Notes: a model not told the origin generated them from the letters alone. 64,000 nt of DNA from Buchnera aphidicola (Takecallis arundicolens) (GCF_964058945.1 NZ_OZ060369.1:124001-188000); one strand, 5' to 3'; counted from the first letter of the stretch, positions 40,156 through 50,285 are shown. A program made the numbers and translations.

Positions 40156-42819
40156 ATGTCAAATGATTCTCAGTATGATATTGATCCTATTGAAACTATT
40201 GAATGGACGGATTCTATTGAGTCAATTATTTTAAAAGATGGTATACATCGTGCAAAATTTATACTACAAAAATTGATAAATCAACTTAATACATATAGCA
40301 TGTCTAGTACAAGAAAAAATTTTTTTACAGATTATATCAATACTATACCTGTTTGTCACGAGAAGAAATATCCAGGTAATTTAGATATAGAAAAAAGAAT
40401 TCGTTCAGTTATACGATGGAATGCGATTGTTATGGTTTTACGTGCTTCTAATAAAAATTTAGAACTTGGTGGGCATTTATCATCATTTCAATCATCTGCA
40501 ACAATTTATGAAGTTTGTTTTAATCATTTTTTTCGTGCTTCGAATAAAAATTGTGATGGGGATTTAATATATTTTCAAGGACATATTGCACCAGGTATTT
40601 ATTCACGCGCTTTTTTAGAAGGTCGGTTAAGTAAAAAGCAAATCAATAATTTTAGGCAAGAAGTATTAGGTAATGGTTTATCTTCTTATCCACATCCAAA
40701 ATTAATGCCTAAATTTTGGCAATTTCCGACTGTTTCTATGGGTTTAAGTCCTATTGCTTCAATTTACCAAGCAAAATTCTTAAAATATTTAGAAAATAGA
40801 AATTTAAAAAATACACAAAATAGAACAGTATATGCTTTTTTAGGTGATGGAGAAATGGATGAACCTGAATCTAAAGGGGCAATTACTGTTGCTGCTAGAG
40901 AAAAACTAAATAATTTAATTTATGTTATAAATTGTAATTTACAGCGTTTAGATGGTCCTGTTATAGGTAATGGAAAAATTATTAGTGAATTAGAAAGTTT
41001 ATTTTATGGTGCAGGATGGAAAATTATTAAAGTAATTTGGGGTGATCGATGGGATATTTTATTAAAAAAAGATTTAAATGGTAAATTAATACAATTAATG
41101 AATGAAACTTTAGATGGCGATTATCAAACTTTTAAATCGAAAGATGGAGCATATATTAGAAAAAATTTTTTTGGAAAATACCCGGAGACACTGGAATTGG
41201 TAAAAGATATGACTGACGAAGAAATTTGGTTATTAAATAGGGGTGGACATGATCCGAAAAAAATATTTTCTGCTTTTTATAAAGCTAAACAATCAAAAAC
41301 TAGACCTGTAGTTATTTTAATTCATACAGTAAAAGGATATGGTATGGGTCGTTTAGCAGAAGGTAAAAATGTTGCGCATCAAATTAAAAAAATGAATATT
41401 TGTGATTTAAAATATTTTTGCCAACGTTTTAATTTACCTATTTTAGAAAAAAATATTCCCGATTTGCCATATGTAACTTTTGATAAAAATTCTATAGAAT
41501 ATAAATATTTACATAAAAGAAGAAAAATTTTGGGTGGTTATATTCCTACTAGAATAGCCCGATTTACAGAAAAATTAAATTTACCAACTTTAGATAATTT
41601 TAAATCAGTACTTGTATCGCAAAAACGTAAACTGTCTACCACTATGATTTTTGTACGTATATTAAATATATTATTAGATTTTCCGAATTTAAAAGAACGT
41701 ATTGTACCTATAATTGCTGATGAAGCTCGTACATTTGGTATGGAGGGTTTATTTAGGAAAATTGGTATTTATAATTTTGATGGTCAAAAATACACGCCAC
41801 AAGATAAAAACCAATTAGCATATTATAAAGAAAATAAAAGTGGTCAAATATTACAAGAAGGTATTAATGAGCTAGGTGCTGCATCTTCCTGGTTAGCTGC
41901 TTCAACTTCATATAGTAACAATAATTTTCCAATGATTCCATTTTATATTTATTATTCAATGTTTGGATTTCAACGTATTGGAGATTTGTGTTGGGCAGCT
42001 GGTGATCAACAAGCAAGAGGTTTTTTGATTGGTGCTACTTCTGGTAGGACCACATTAAATGGTGAAGGATTACAACATGAAGATGGACATAGTCATATTC
42101 ATTTTCTTACTGTACCGAATTGTATTTCTTATGATCCATCTTACTCATATGAACTTGCGGTTATTATACAAGATGGGTTAGAACGAATGTATGGATCTGC
42201 ACAAGAAAATATATATTATTATATTACTACAATGAATGAAAATTATTTTATGCCTGAAATGCCTCAAAATGTTGAAGAGGGTATTAAAAAAGGAATTTAT
42301 AAATTACGTTCATTGAATAATCAAAAACAAAAAGTACAATTAATGGGTTCAGGAGCAATTTTAAAAAATATAATACAAGCAGCAGATATTTTATACAATG
42401 ATTATCAGATTGGATCTGATATTTATAGTGTTACATCTTTTACGGAATTAGCTAGAGATGGGCAAGATTGTGAAAGATGGAATATGTTACATCCCAATGA
42501 AAAACCTAAAATTCCTTATATTACTCAAATTATGAATTCATCTCCAGCAGTAGCAGCTACTGATTATATGAAATTATTTGCTGATCAGGTTCGAAATTAT
42601 GTTCCAGCTAAGACATATCGAGTATTAGGTACAGATGGATTTGGTCGTTCAGATAGTCGTAAAAATTTACGTTATTATTTTGAAATTAGTGCACATTATA
42701 TTGTTGTTGCAGCATTAACAGAATTATCTAACTGTTTATTTATAGATAAGAAAGTTGTTGGAGATGCAATACTAAAATTTAATATTAATACCAAAAAGAT
42801 TAATCCACGTTTAGCATAA
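40156..42819 (+). CDS. aceE: Pyruvate dehydrogenase E1 component
   Basis: Thiamine-diphosphate enzyme that decarboxylates pyruvate and acetylates the lipoyl domain of E2. Its 887 residues equal the E. coli length. The ThDP motif is LGDGEMDEPESKGAI with the closing Asn in VINCN. GGHLSSFQSSATIYEV, HDPKKIFSAFYKAKQ and LQHEDGHSHI are also closely matched. It has an AAGGAA ribosome site at 40141-40146 and begins the aceE-aceF-lpd cluster. No pdhR regulator precedes it. Confidence 0.97.
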   Translation: MSNDSQYDIDPIETIEWTDSIESIILKDGIHRAKFILQKLINQLNTYSMSSTRKNFFTDYINTIPVCHEKKYPGNLDIEKRIRSVIRWNAIVMVLRASNKNLELGGHLSSFQSSATIYEVCFNHFFRASNKNCDGDLIYFQGHIAPGIYSRAFLEGRLSKKQINNFRQEVLGNGLSSYPHPKLMPKFWQFPTVSMGLSPIASIYQAKFLKYLENRNLKNTQNRTVYAFLGDGEMDEPESKGAITVAAREKLNNLIYVINCNLQRLDGPVIGNGKIISELESLFYGAGWKIIKVIWGDRWDILLKKDLNGKLIQLMNETLDGDYQTFKSKDGAYIRKNFFGKYPETLELVKDMTDEEIWLLNRGGHDPKKIFSAFYKAKQSKTRPVVILIHTVKGYGMGRLAEGKNVAHQIKKMNICDLKYFCQRFNLPILEKNIPDLPYVTFDKNSIEYKYLHKRRKILGGYIPTRIARFTEKLNLPTLDNFKSVLVSQKRKLSTTMIFVRILNILLDFPNLKERIVPIIADEARTFGMEGLFRKIGIYNFDGQKYTPQDKNQLAYYKENKSGQILQEGINELGAASSWLAASTSYSNNNFPMIPFYIYYSMFGFQRIGDLCWAAGDQQARGFLIGATSGRTTLNGEGLQHEDGHSHIHFLTVPNCISYDPSYSYELAVIIQDGLERMYGSAQENIYYYITTMNENYFMPEMPQNVEEGIKKGIYKLRSLNNQKQKVQLMGSGAILKNIIQAADILYNDYQIGSDIYSVTSFTELARDGQDCERWNMLHPNEKPKIPYITQIMNSSPAVAATDYMKLFADQVRNYVPAKTYRVLGTDGFGRSDSRKNLRYYFEISAHYIVVAALTELSNCLFIDKKVVGDAILKFNINTKKINPRLA

Positions 42820-42832
42820 GAGGTTCAATCCA

Positions 42833-44029
42833 GTGGATATTGTAATAAAAATTCCAGATATTGGTATAGATCAAGCTGAAGTAATTGATATTTTAGTTCA
42901 TGTCAATGATATTGTTGAAAAAGAACAGAGTGTAATCGTTATAGAAGGAGAAAAAGCTTCTATGGAGATTCCTTCAACGCATTGTGGTAAAGTTAAAGAA
43001 ATTAAAGTGAAAGTAACAGATATTGTACGTCAAGATTGTGTTATTATGATTCTAGAACCTGTAGAAGATGTTTTAATACCTTTAGATCATGTAAAAGAAA
43101 ATATAAAAATTATAGAAAATCGTGTTTTTATAATACATGCTTCACCTTTAATTCGGAGGTTAGCACGTTCTTTAAACATAAATCTAAAAAAAATTATTGG
43201 AAGTGGTAGAAAAAATAGAATTATGAAACATGATTTAGATAATTATTTAATTAATGTAAATTCACATACCAATAATAGAATATTATCCATTAAAAATCAA
43301 GAACATACATGTAATTTTGATTTTAGTCGTTTTGGTGAAGTAGAAGAAGTAAAATGCAGTAAAATTAAAAAATTATCAGGCGATTTATTATCTAAAAATT
43401 GGTCCAAGATACCTCATGTTACGCAATTTGATGAAGTTGATATTACAGATTTAGAAGCATTTCGTATCAAATATAATAATAAAATACAAAATAAATCAAA
43501 AAAATTCACGCTATTAACGTTTATTGTAAAAGCTATTACTAAAGGATTAGAGAAATTTCCATATTTAAATAGTACAATATCGAATAATGGTGAAATAATA
43601 TTTTTAAAAAAATATATTAATATTGGTATAGCAGTAAATACTAGTAATGGATTACTTGTTCCAGTGATAAAAAATGTTCAAAATAAAAGTTTGTCTCATA
43701 TTGCATATGAGATATATCAAAAATCAAATAGTGCTCGTTTAGGAAAAATAAAAATATCTGATTTACAAGGTGGTTGTTTTACTATTTCTAGTTTGGGTGG
43801 TATTGGTGGTACTGCATTTTCTCCAATTATTAATGCTTCTGAAGCAGCGATTTTAGGAGTTTCAAAATTTTGTTATAAACCAATATGGAATGGTACTGCA
43901 TTTATTCCAAAATTAATTTTGCCATTATCATTATCTTATGATCATCGTATTATAGATGGGGTTGAAGGTGCAAAATTTATTTCTTATATAAATGAATTAT
44001 TGGTTGATATTAGATTATTATTAGTATAG
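42833..44029 (+). CDS. aceF: Pyruvate dehydrogenase E2 component (dihydrolipoamide acetyltransferase), single lipoyl domain
   Basis: Core of the pyruvate dehydrogenase complex. The start is a GTG at 42833, with AAGAGG at 42818-42823 overlapping the aceE stop. It has 398 residues, against 630 in E. coli, because there is one lipoyl domain instead of three: the lipoylated Lys is in EGEKASMEIPS (near residue 41). An E1/E3-binding domain follows (ASPLIRRLARSLNI), then the catalytic domain ending in LSYDHRIIDGVEGA with the active His. Loss of repeated lipoyl domains is a typical deletion in reduced genomes. Confidence 0.96.
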   Translation: MDIVIKIPDIGIDQAEVIDILVHVNDIVEKEQSVIVIEGEKASMEIPSTHCGKVKEIKVKVTDIVRQDCVIMILEPVEDVLIPLDHVKENIKIIENRVFIIHASPLIRRLARSLNINLKKIIGSGRKNRIMKHDLDNYLINVNSHTNNRILSIKNQEHTCNFDFSRFGEVEEVKCSKIKKLSGDLLSKNWSKIPHVTQFDEVDITDLEAFRIKYNNKIQNKSKKFTLLTFIVKAITKGLEKFPYLNSTISNNGEIIFLKKYINIGIAVNTSNGLLVPVIKNVQNKSLSHIAYEIYQKSNSARLGKIKISDLQGGCFTISSLGGIGGTAFSPIINASEAAILGVSKFCYKPIWNGTAFIPKLILPLSLSYDHRIIDGVEGAKFISYINELLVDIRLLLV

Positions 44030-44133
44030 ATAATGTTATAGTAAATGTATATGTAGTTTCATAATCATAATAATTATAAGACAAATATTTATTATTATAA
44101 TATATTATATATATTTTATTGTTAAGGGTAAAT

Positions 44134-45558
44134 ATGATTCGTGAGATTCACGTACAAGTTTTAGTTCTTGGATCCGGTCCTGCAGGATATACAGCAGCAT
44201 TTCGGAGTGCTGATTTAGGATTAAATACGGTTTTACTAGAAAAATATAATGAATTAGGTGGAGTATGTTTAAATGTTGGTTGTATTCCTTCAAAATTTTT
44301 GTTACATATTGCAAAGGTTATTAAAGAATCACAGGAAATATCTAAACACGGTGTTTGTTTTGAGAAACCAAAGATTGATTTTAATATAATACGAGAACGT
44401 AAAAAAAAAATTATCACTACTTTATCTACTGGATTAAAACACATGGCTAAAGGTAGAATGATAAATGTATTATATGGATTAGGTAGTTTTATTAATAAAA
44501 ATACAGTTTTAGTTACTAATAAAAAAGAAAAAGTTCATGTACATTTTGATAATGTTATTATTGCTACTGGATCTACATCTATAACATTACCAAACATACC
44601 ATATGATAATACCTGTGTTTGGGATTCAACTCGTGCATTATCTTTAAAAACTATTCCAAAAAAATTGTTAATTATTGGATCAGGAATTATTGGTTTGGAA
44701 ATGGCTACATTTTATAGTTCTATTGGAACTGAAGTTGATGTTATTGATCGGTGTGATCAAATTTTACCTTTTTTAGATAGAGATATTGTCAAAATTTTTT
44801 CTAGAGCAGTAAAAAAAGATTTTAATATTTTATTGGAAACTAATGTTAATCATGTTACTTTACAAGATAACAAAGTTTTGGTTACTTTATGTAATAAATT
44901 GAGTAAAGATGCAGTACTGTATGATGCACTTTTAGTTGCTGTTGGTAGAAATCCTAATATAAAAACTTTACTTTTAGAGAATATTGGTTTAGAACTTGAT
45001 GCAAACAATTTTATTAAAATAGATGATCAATTTCGTACAAATATTTCTAATGTGTATGCAATAGGGGATGTTACTGGACAGCCTATGTTAGCACATAAAG
45101 CAATACATCAAGGTCATATTGTTGCAGAGATAATTGCTGGTTATAAACATTATTTTAATCCAATAGCAATTCCTGCTGTTGCTTATACTGATCCCGAGAT
45201 TGCTTGGACTGGTATACAGGAAAAAGAAGCAATACAACGAAATATTAATTTTGAAACTGCAGTATTTCCATGGAATGTTTCTGGTCGTGCAATCGTTTCA
45301 AATTGTGAATATGGTATGACAAAATTAATTATTAATAAAAATAATCGTCAAATTATTGGTGGTGCTATTGTTGGTAGACAGGCAGGTGAATTATTATCTG
45401 AAATCACATTAGCTATAGAAATGGGTTGTGATATAGAAGATATTGCATTAACTATTCATGCTCATCCTACATTATCTGAATCTGTAGGATTAGCAGCACA
45501 AATTTTACAAGGAACGATTACTGATTTGATCAATATTAAATCTAAATTAAAAAAATAA
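44134..45558 (+). CDS. lpd: Dihydrolipoamide dehydrogenase (E3)
   Basis: FAD enzyme that reoxidises dihydrolipoamide for pyruvate and 2-oxoglutarate dehydrogenases. I start at the ATG at 44134, after TAAGGGT; an in-frame TTG at 44119 is less likely. It has 474 residues, the E. coli length. The redox disulfide is in GGVCLNVGCIPSKF, the FAD fold begins VLGSGPAGYTAAF, and the C-terminal HAHPTLSESVGLAAQ carries the catalytic His-Glu pair. An in-frame A10 run lies at 44401-44410. A strong hairpin follows the gene. Confidence 0.97.
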   Translation: MIREIHVQVLVLGSGPAGYTAAFRSADLGLNTVLLEKYNELGGVCLNVGCIPSKFLLHIAKVIKESQEISKHGVCFEKPKIDFNIIRERKKKIITTLSTGLKHMAKGRMINVLYGLGSFINKNTVLVTNKKEKVHVHFDNVIIATGSTSITLPNIPYDNTCVWDSTRALSLKTIPKKLLIIGSGIIGLEMATFYSSIGTEVDVIDRCDQILPFLDRDIVKIFSRAVKKDFNILLETNVNHVTLQDNKVLVTLCNKLSKDAVLYDALLVAVGRNPNIKTLLLENIGLELDANNFIKIDDQFRTNISNVYAIGDVTGQPMLAHKAIHQGHIVAEIIAGYKHYFNPIAIPAVAYTDPEIAWTGIQEKEAIQRNINFETAVFPWNVSGRAIVSNCEYGMTKLIINKNNRQIIGGAIVGRQAGELLSEITLAIEMGCDIEDIALTIHAHPTLSESVGLAAQILQGTITDLINIKSKLKK

Positions 45559-45590
45559 TGTTTTTTATATTATTTAAGATCATTTGTATC

Positions 45591-45630
45591 ATAAAGAATT
45601 ATTTGTTTTATTATTCAAATAATTCTTTAT
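45591..45630 (+). terminator. Perfect 15-bp hairpin between convergent lpd and mtn
   Basis: ATAAAGAATTATTTG (45591-45605) pairs perfectly with CAAATAATTCTTTAT (45616-45630) around a 10-base loop. It lies 32 bases after the lpd stop and just before the mtn stop on the other strand, so it is placed to act in both directions. The perfect 15-bp match stands out from the AT background. Confidence 0.75.
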
Positions 45631-45636
45631 AATATT

Positions 45637-46365
45637 TTATAAATTTTTATTTATATTCCCGATTTTGTATAATTTTTTTATTATGTTGATATAATCTTCA
45701 ATAATTTTGTACGATTGTATAGAGATATTTTGTATACTTTTTTTAAATATCAATGGTGCTTTTTTGTTCGTGTCATCAGAAATAATTTTGATAATTAATA
45801 CTGGTTTATTATATTGAAAACATATTTGACTGATAGCAGCAGATTCCATATCTGATGCTATAGCATCAGGAAAATTCTTTGTAATTTTATTTATATCTTG
45901 ACTTTTATGAATAAATATGTCACCACTTATAATTAATCCTTCCCAGAAGGTGATTTTGTATTTATATAATATTTTTTTAATTTGTTTTCTTAAAAAAATA
46001 TTTGTATTAAATTTTTGAGGAAATCCTGGTATCTGTCCTATTTTATATTGAAAACTTGTTAAATTTACATCATGGTAAGATATATTTTTTCCAATAATAA
46101 AATTAGAAATATTAATATATGGTTTTAATGCTCCGCTAGATCCTATATTGATAATTATATGAACTTTATATGTATGAATTAAAATAGTACATGCAATGCT
46201 ACTAGAAACTTTACCTATACCTGATTTGATAAGAATAATTTTATTAGAATTGGAGATATAGATATTAATTCCATAAGTTTCATTTTGTATTTTTTTAAAT
46301 TTTTTAACATTATAATAATATGCTCGTATTTCTTCTTCCATTGCATATATAATTCCAATTTTCAT
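45637..46365 (-). CDS. mtn: 5'-methylthioadenosine / S-adenosylhomocysteine nucleosidase
   Basis: Cleaves MTA and SAH, clearing inhibitory by-products of SAM-dependent reactions. I start at ATG 46365 (MKIGIIYAMEEEI), which aligns with E. coli; a longer start at 46428 would overlap erpA. It has 242 residues, against 232. Catalytic residues are visible: Glu in AMEEEI, Glu in SDMESAAISQ and Asp in IISDDTNKK. No polyamine (speD/speE) genes are adjacent, so the retained need is probably SAH removal. It is the last gene of a leftward run from ftsA. Confidence 0.94.
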   Translation of the reverse strand: MKIGIIYAMEEEIRAYYYNVKKFKKIQNETYGINIYISNSNKIILIKSGIGKVSSSIACTILIHTYKVHIIINIGSSGALKPYINISNFIIGKNISYHDVNLTSFQYKIGQIPGFPQKFNTNIFLRKQIKKILYKYKITFWEGLIISGDIFIHKSQDINKITKNFPDAIASDMESAAISQICFQYNKPVLIIKIISDDTNKKAPLIFKKSIQNISIQSYKIIEDYINIIKKLYKIGNINKNL

Positions 46366-46384
46366 ATGTTTTTTAATATAAAAG

Positions 46385-46720
46385 TTATACACTAAATGAT
46401 GCACCACAACTGCATGTTGTTTTTGCATGTGGATTAGAGACTATAAATTTAGACCCTGATAAATTTTCTTGATAATCGATGATTCCTCCATGGAGATACT
46501 GTAAACTAATTGCATCAATAACAATAGTAAATTTTTTTTTTATAACGATATCATTAGTATTAACATTTCGATCCACTTTAAATTGATACTGAAAACCATT
46601 ACATCCTCCACCAATAATATAAATTCGAAATTTTAAATCAATATTATTGTTAATTAATTTTTCAATTTTATTTTTTGCTGGAGTAGTGAATTTTAATTTT
46701 AATTTTGATTGATTTAGCAT
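46385..46720 (-). CDS. erpA: Iron-sulfur cluster insertion protein ErpA
   Basis: A-type carrier that delivers Fe-S clusters to apo-proteins, including isoprenoid and respiratory enzymes. It has 111 residues, against 114 in E. coli. The three conserved cysteines are in [11 protein letters not shown] and [11 protein letters not shown]. Its client list here would include the complex I clusters encoded at the start of the window. It sits 19 bases downstream of ftsZ on the same strand and 19 bases ahead of mtn. Confidence 0.95.
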   Translation of the reverse strand: MLNQSKLKLKFTTPAKNKIEKLINNNIDLKFRIYIIGGGCNGFQYQFKVDRNVNTNDIVIKKKFTIVIDAISLQYLHGGIIDYQENLSGSKFIVSNPHAKTTCSCGASFSV

Positions 46721-46739
46721 ATTATTTATTGTGTAAAAT

Positions 46740-47897
46740 TTATTTTTTTCTTAAAAAAGATGGAATATCTAAATAATTTGATTCTATTTTATTGTTTTTT
46801 TTTATTGTAATATTTTTTCGATGTATATTTTTCTGATATGTTTTTTTAATTGCTGAATTAAAATTTGGATAATGAAAATCTGTAGATATTTTTTCTTGGT
46901 GATTATTATTTTTATTTAATTGTATATTGTTTTTTATTTTTTGTTCTGTACCAATACCTGTTGCAACAACAGTAACACGTAAAGTATCGTTCATTTCTTG
47001 GTCTAATGATGTTCCTATAACAACCGTTGCATTATCTGATGAGAATGCTCGTATAGTATTTCCAACAGTCTCAAATTCATCTAGTCTTAAATCTATTCCT
47101 GCGGTAATATTTACTAATACTCCTTGCGCTCCTGATAAATCAATATCTTCTAATAATGGACTAGAGATAGCAATTTCTGCTGCTTCTTCTGCACGATTAT
47201 CGCCAGACGATAAACCAGTACCCATCATTGCATATCCCATTTCGGACATTACTGTTCTAACATCTGCAAAATCAACATTCATTAACCCTGGTTTTGTAAT
47301 TAATTCAGCAATACCTTGTACAGCACCTCGAAGAACATTATTTGCTGCACTAAATGCATCTAAAAGAGAAATACCTCTATTTAATACTTTTAATAATTTA
47401 TCATTCGGTATAATTATTAGAGAATCGACGTATTTCGACAGTTCTAAGATGCCTTCATCAGCAAAGATCATTCGTTTTTTTCCTTCAAAAGTAAAGGGTT
47501 TAGTAATTACAGCTACTGTTAAAATACCCATTTCTTTTGCAATACAAGCAACAACGGGTGCAGCTCCGGTACCTGTTCCTCCTCCCATTCCAGCAGCTAT
47601 AAATATCATATCTGCTCCTTCTAATGCTGCATTTATTGATTCACGATCTTCTTCTGCAGCATGTTTTCCAATTGCAGGATTTGCTCCTGCTCCTAATCCC
47701 TTGGTAATATTACTTCCAATTTGTATAGTTTGTTCAACTTCAATTTTTTTTAATGCTTGTGCATCAGTATTAATTGCAAAAAATTCTACTCCTGCTATTT
47801 TTTCTCGTACCATATGTTCAACAGCATTTCCTCCACCTCCTCCAATACCTAATACTTTAATTATTGCTTCATTACTTAATGCAATTGTATCAAACAT
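46740..47897 (-). CDS. ftsZ: Cell division GTPase FtsZ
   Basis: Tubulin-like GTPase that forms the division ring. It has 385 residues, against 383 in E. coli. The GTP signature [13 protein letters not shown] is intact, with the preceding [15 protein letters not shown] and the T7 loop [20 protein letters not shown]. The variable linker is Lys/Asn-rich, but the C-terminal peptide LDIPSFLRK, which binds FtsA, is conserved. It is 36 bases downstream of ftsA. Confidence 0.98.
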   Translation of the reverse strand: MFDTIALSNEAIIKVLGIGGGGGNAVEHMVREKIAGVEFFAINTDAQALKKIEVEQTIQIGSNITKGLGAGANPAIGKHAAEEDRESINAALEGADMIFIAAGMGGGTGTGAAPVVACIAKEMGILTVAVITKPFTFEGKKRMIFADEGILELSKYVDSLIIIPNDKLLKVLNRGISLLDAFSAANNVLRGAVQGIAELITKPGLMNVDFADVRTVMSEMGYAMMGTGLSSGDNRAEEAAEIAISSPLLEDIDLSGAQGVLVNITAGIDLRLDEFETVGNTIRAFSSDNATVVIGTSLDQEMNDTLRVTVVATGIGTEQKIKNNIQLNKNNNHQEKISTDFHYPNFNSAIKKTYQKNIHRKNITIKKNNKIESNYLDIPSFLRKK

Positions 47898-47933
47898 GGT
47901 GTATTCCTAGTAATAATGTTAAAATTATTTTAT

Positions 47934-49184
47934 TTATATTATTTTTTTAATCCAACTATGTAAATAATAAAACCATTTTTTTAATTTGTTTGTTTTATTA
48001 AATTGTTTTTTTTTTTGATTATATATTTTTGCACCGTATTTTACAAGCCCGATTACTGTTGCATAACTTGGTTGAATTATTTTATCACTGTACGTTTTAA
48101 TCTTTATTGGTATACCAATACGTACTTGTATATTAAATATTTTTTCTGCTAGTAATTTTAATGATGATGCTTGTGCTCCACCTCCAGTTAATACAATTCC
48201 TGCTCCTAATTTATATGGTTTTCCTGAATTATATAATTTATTTTGTATTTTCATCAGCACTGTATGAATCATATTGAATAATTCTGTATATCGAGATTCG
48301 ATGACTTGAATTAGAATATCTTTTTTCATATTTTTCGTTTGAATGCCGTATAGATTTGCTATTTCAATTAATTCTGATGCCGTTAGTGAAGATAGTATTG
48401 TTGATCCGTATTTTTTTTTAATAATTTCTGCATTTTTATAAGATGTATTAAAAACATATGCTATATCGTTAGTAACAGTATTTCCTGCATATGGTAAGAC
48501 ATAGCTATATTCAATATATCCGTTAATATATATTATAAGATCAATACTTCCTCCACCGATATCAACCATACAAACACCAGATTGTTTTTCCGAAAACGTT
48601 AATACTGCTTGACTTGATGCAATTCCAGAAAAAATAACTTTTTCTACGTGCATGTTACAAGATTCGATAGCTTTGACTAAGTTTTTTTTAAAAATATTTT
48701 TATAAGTTATTAAATGTACGTTTGCTTGCATTCGAAAGCCTGAAAGACCAACTGGATTTTTTATACCATACGTTTGATCGATCGTATATTCTTTTGGGAT
48801 AACATGTAGTATCTTATAATCTTGTTTTAGTTTAATAGATTGTGCTGTATATATTGCATATTTTATATCTTGATCTGTGATTTCTTTGTTAGCAATAGGT
48901 ACAATTCCAATTTCGTTTTTACAGTGAATATATTGATTGGATAGAGATACATATATAGATGAAATACGATATTCGGCCATAGTTTCGGCCTCGTATATGG
49001 CTTTTTTAATACAAGATATTAAAGATTGTAAATTATTAATATTACCTTTATCTATTCCTTTAGAAGGGTATTGTCCTATTCCGATGATATTCACTATTTT
49101 ATTAATTAAAATTTCTCCTATTAAAACAACGACTTTGGTCGTTCCAACTTCTATTCCTGCGATTACCTGTTTGTTTTTTTTCAT
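47934..49184 (-). CDS. ftsA: Cell division protein FtsA
   Basis: Actin-like ATPase that tethers FtsZ to the membrane. It has 416 residues, against 420 in E. coli. AGIEVGTTKVVVLIGE opens the ATPase fold and VCMVDIGGGSIDLIIYING gives the second phosphate loop; LTGGGAQASSL is the adenosine motif. The C-terminal basic amphipathic tail (KKWFYYLHSWIKKII) should be the membrane-targeting helix. FtsQ, which normally precedes it, is absent: rsmH is next upstream, 125 bases away. Confidence 0.96.
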   Translation of the reverse strand: MKKNKQVIAGIEVGTTKVVVLIGEILINKIVNIIGIGQYPSKGIDKGNINNLQSLISCIKKAIYEAETMAEYRISSIYVSLSNQYIHCKNEIGIVPIANKEITDQDIKYAIYTAQSIKLKQDYKILHVIPKEYTIDQTYGIKNPVGLSGFRMQANVHLITYKNIFKKNLVKAIESCNMHVEKVIFSGIASSQAVLTFSEKQSGVCMVDIGGGSIDLIIYINGYIEYSYVLPYAGNTVTNDIAYVFNTSYKNAEIIKKKYGSTILSSLTASELIEIANLYGIQTKNMKKDILIQVIESRYTELFNMIHTVLMKIQNKLYNSGKPYKLGAGIVLTGGGAQASSLKLLAEKIFNIQVRIGIPIKIKTYSDKIIQPSYATVIGLVKYGAKIYNQKKKQFNKTNKLKKWFYYLHSWIKKII

Positions 49185-49309
49185 TATAATACATTTAACC
49201 TATTGATTTTTATCAATAAAAAAAGTTGTATATTTCATAGCGAGAATATTTTTAGTTTTTTATATTAAAAATTTTTTTATTATCATATTAAATTAACAAT
49301 TCATGTATT

Positions 49310-50245
49310 TTATTTTTCTTGAAATTCTGCTGTTCTTAAAATAGCACTTCTTGATTTAAAATTATTTTTTATTTCTTCAATACTTGGGAAAATTCTATTA
49401 ATTTTTTTTAATTTTATTTGACTCATATTATGAATTTGGTTTTCATTAATTGGTAGATTAAATGGAATATTTGGTTTTTTACTATATTTATTGATAAATT
49501 GTTTTACAATTCGATCTTCTAATGAATGAAAACTAATTACTGATATGCGTCCATGATTATTTAAAAAATTTAATGTTTTTTTCAAAAAGGTTTGTAATTC
49601 TTGTAATTCTTGATTAATAAAAATTCGGATTGCTTGAAAACTTTTTGTTGCTGGGTGTTTATTTTTTTTTTTTGGTACGATTGATTTAATAAGATTTGAT
49701 AATTCATATGTTGTAGAAATGGGTTGTGTTTTTCTAGTTATTATAATTTTATTTGTAATTTTTTTTGCAAATTTTTCTTCCCCAAATGATTTCAGTACAT
49801 AATAAATATTTTTTGCATTACTAGTATTAATCCATTTAGTAGCTGATATTCCTTGTTTTGGATTCATTCGCATATCTAGTGGGCTATTTATATTAAAAGA
49901 AAACCCTCGTGTATTAGACATAAGTTGCATTGATGACATTCCTAGATCTAATATTATTCCATCAAGTTTTTTGTATAGATGGTATTTCTTTAATAAAATA
50001 TCTATATTAGAGAAATTGCCATGTATTATACAGAATCTATGATCAAATATCTTATTTGCTATTTTAACAGCGTATGGGTCTTTATCAATTGCATATAATC
50101 TACCATTTTTTCCTATTTGTTCTAATATTTTTTTAGAATGGCCTCCAGATCCAAAGGTGCCATCAAGATATATTCCATTTTTTTTTATTTTCAGGGATTT
50201 TATAGTTTCGTTTAATAAAACTGGTGTATGTAATTTTATATTCAT
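49310..50245 (-). CDS. rsmH: 16S rRNA (cytosine-1402 N4) methyltransferase
   Basis: Methylates C1402 in the decoding centre of 16S rRNA (formerly MraW). It has 311 residues, against 313 in E. coli. The SAM motif is YLDGTFGSGGHSKKIL (near residue 28), with DLGMSSMQL and SFHSLEDRIVKQF also conserved. In E. coli it opens the division/cell-wall cluster; here all the genes between it and ftsA (ftsL, ftsI, mur genes, mraY, ftsW, ddlB, ftsQ) are gone. Confidence 0.96.
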   Translation of the reverse strand: MNIKLHTPVLLNETIKSLKIKKNGIYLDGTFGSGGHSKKILEQIGKNGRLYAIDKDPYAVKIANKIFDHRFCIIHGNFSNIDILLKKYHLYKKLDGIILDLGMSSMQLMSNTRGFSFNINSPLDMRMNPKQGISATKWINTSNAKNIYYVLKSFGEEKFAKKITNKIIITRKTQPISTTYELSNLIKSIVPKKKNKHPATKSFQAIRIFINQELQELQTFLKKTLNFLNNHGRISVISFHSLEDRIVKQFINKYSKKPNIPFNLPINENQIHNMSQIKLKKINRIFPSIEEIKNNFKSRSAILRTAEFQEK

Positions 50246-50285
50246 AATAACGTGTTTTAATATTGTAGTACTTATTGTTGTGAAA

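Noticed and set aside
42833-42835. aceF start as a possible error because it is GTG
   Set aside because: The N terminus MDIVIKIPDIG aligns exactly with the family and AAGAGG is well placed, so GTG is accepted as a true start.
46927-47910. Open frame of 327 codons on the plus strand opposite ftsZ
   Set aside because: It lies wholly antisense to a clearly conserved FtsZ and has no family motif; long antisense frames arise where codon use on the other strand is restricted.
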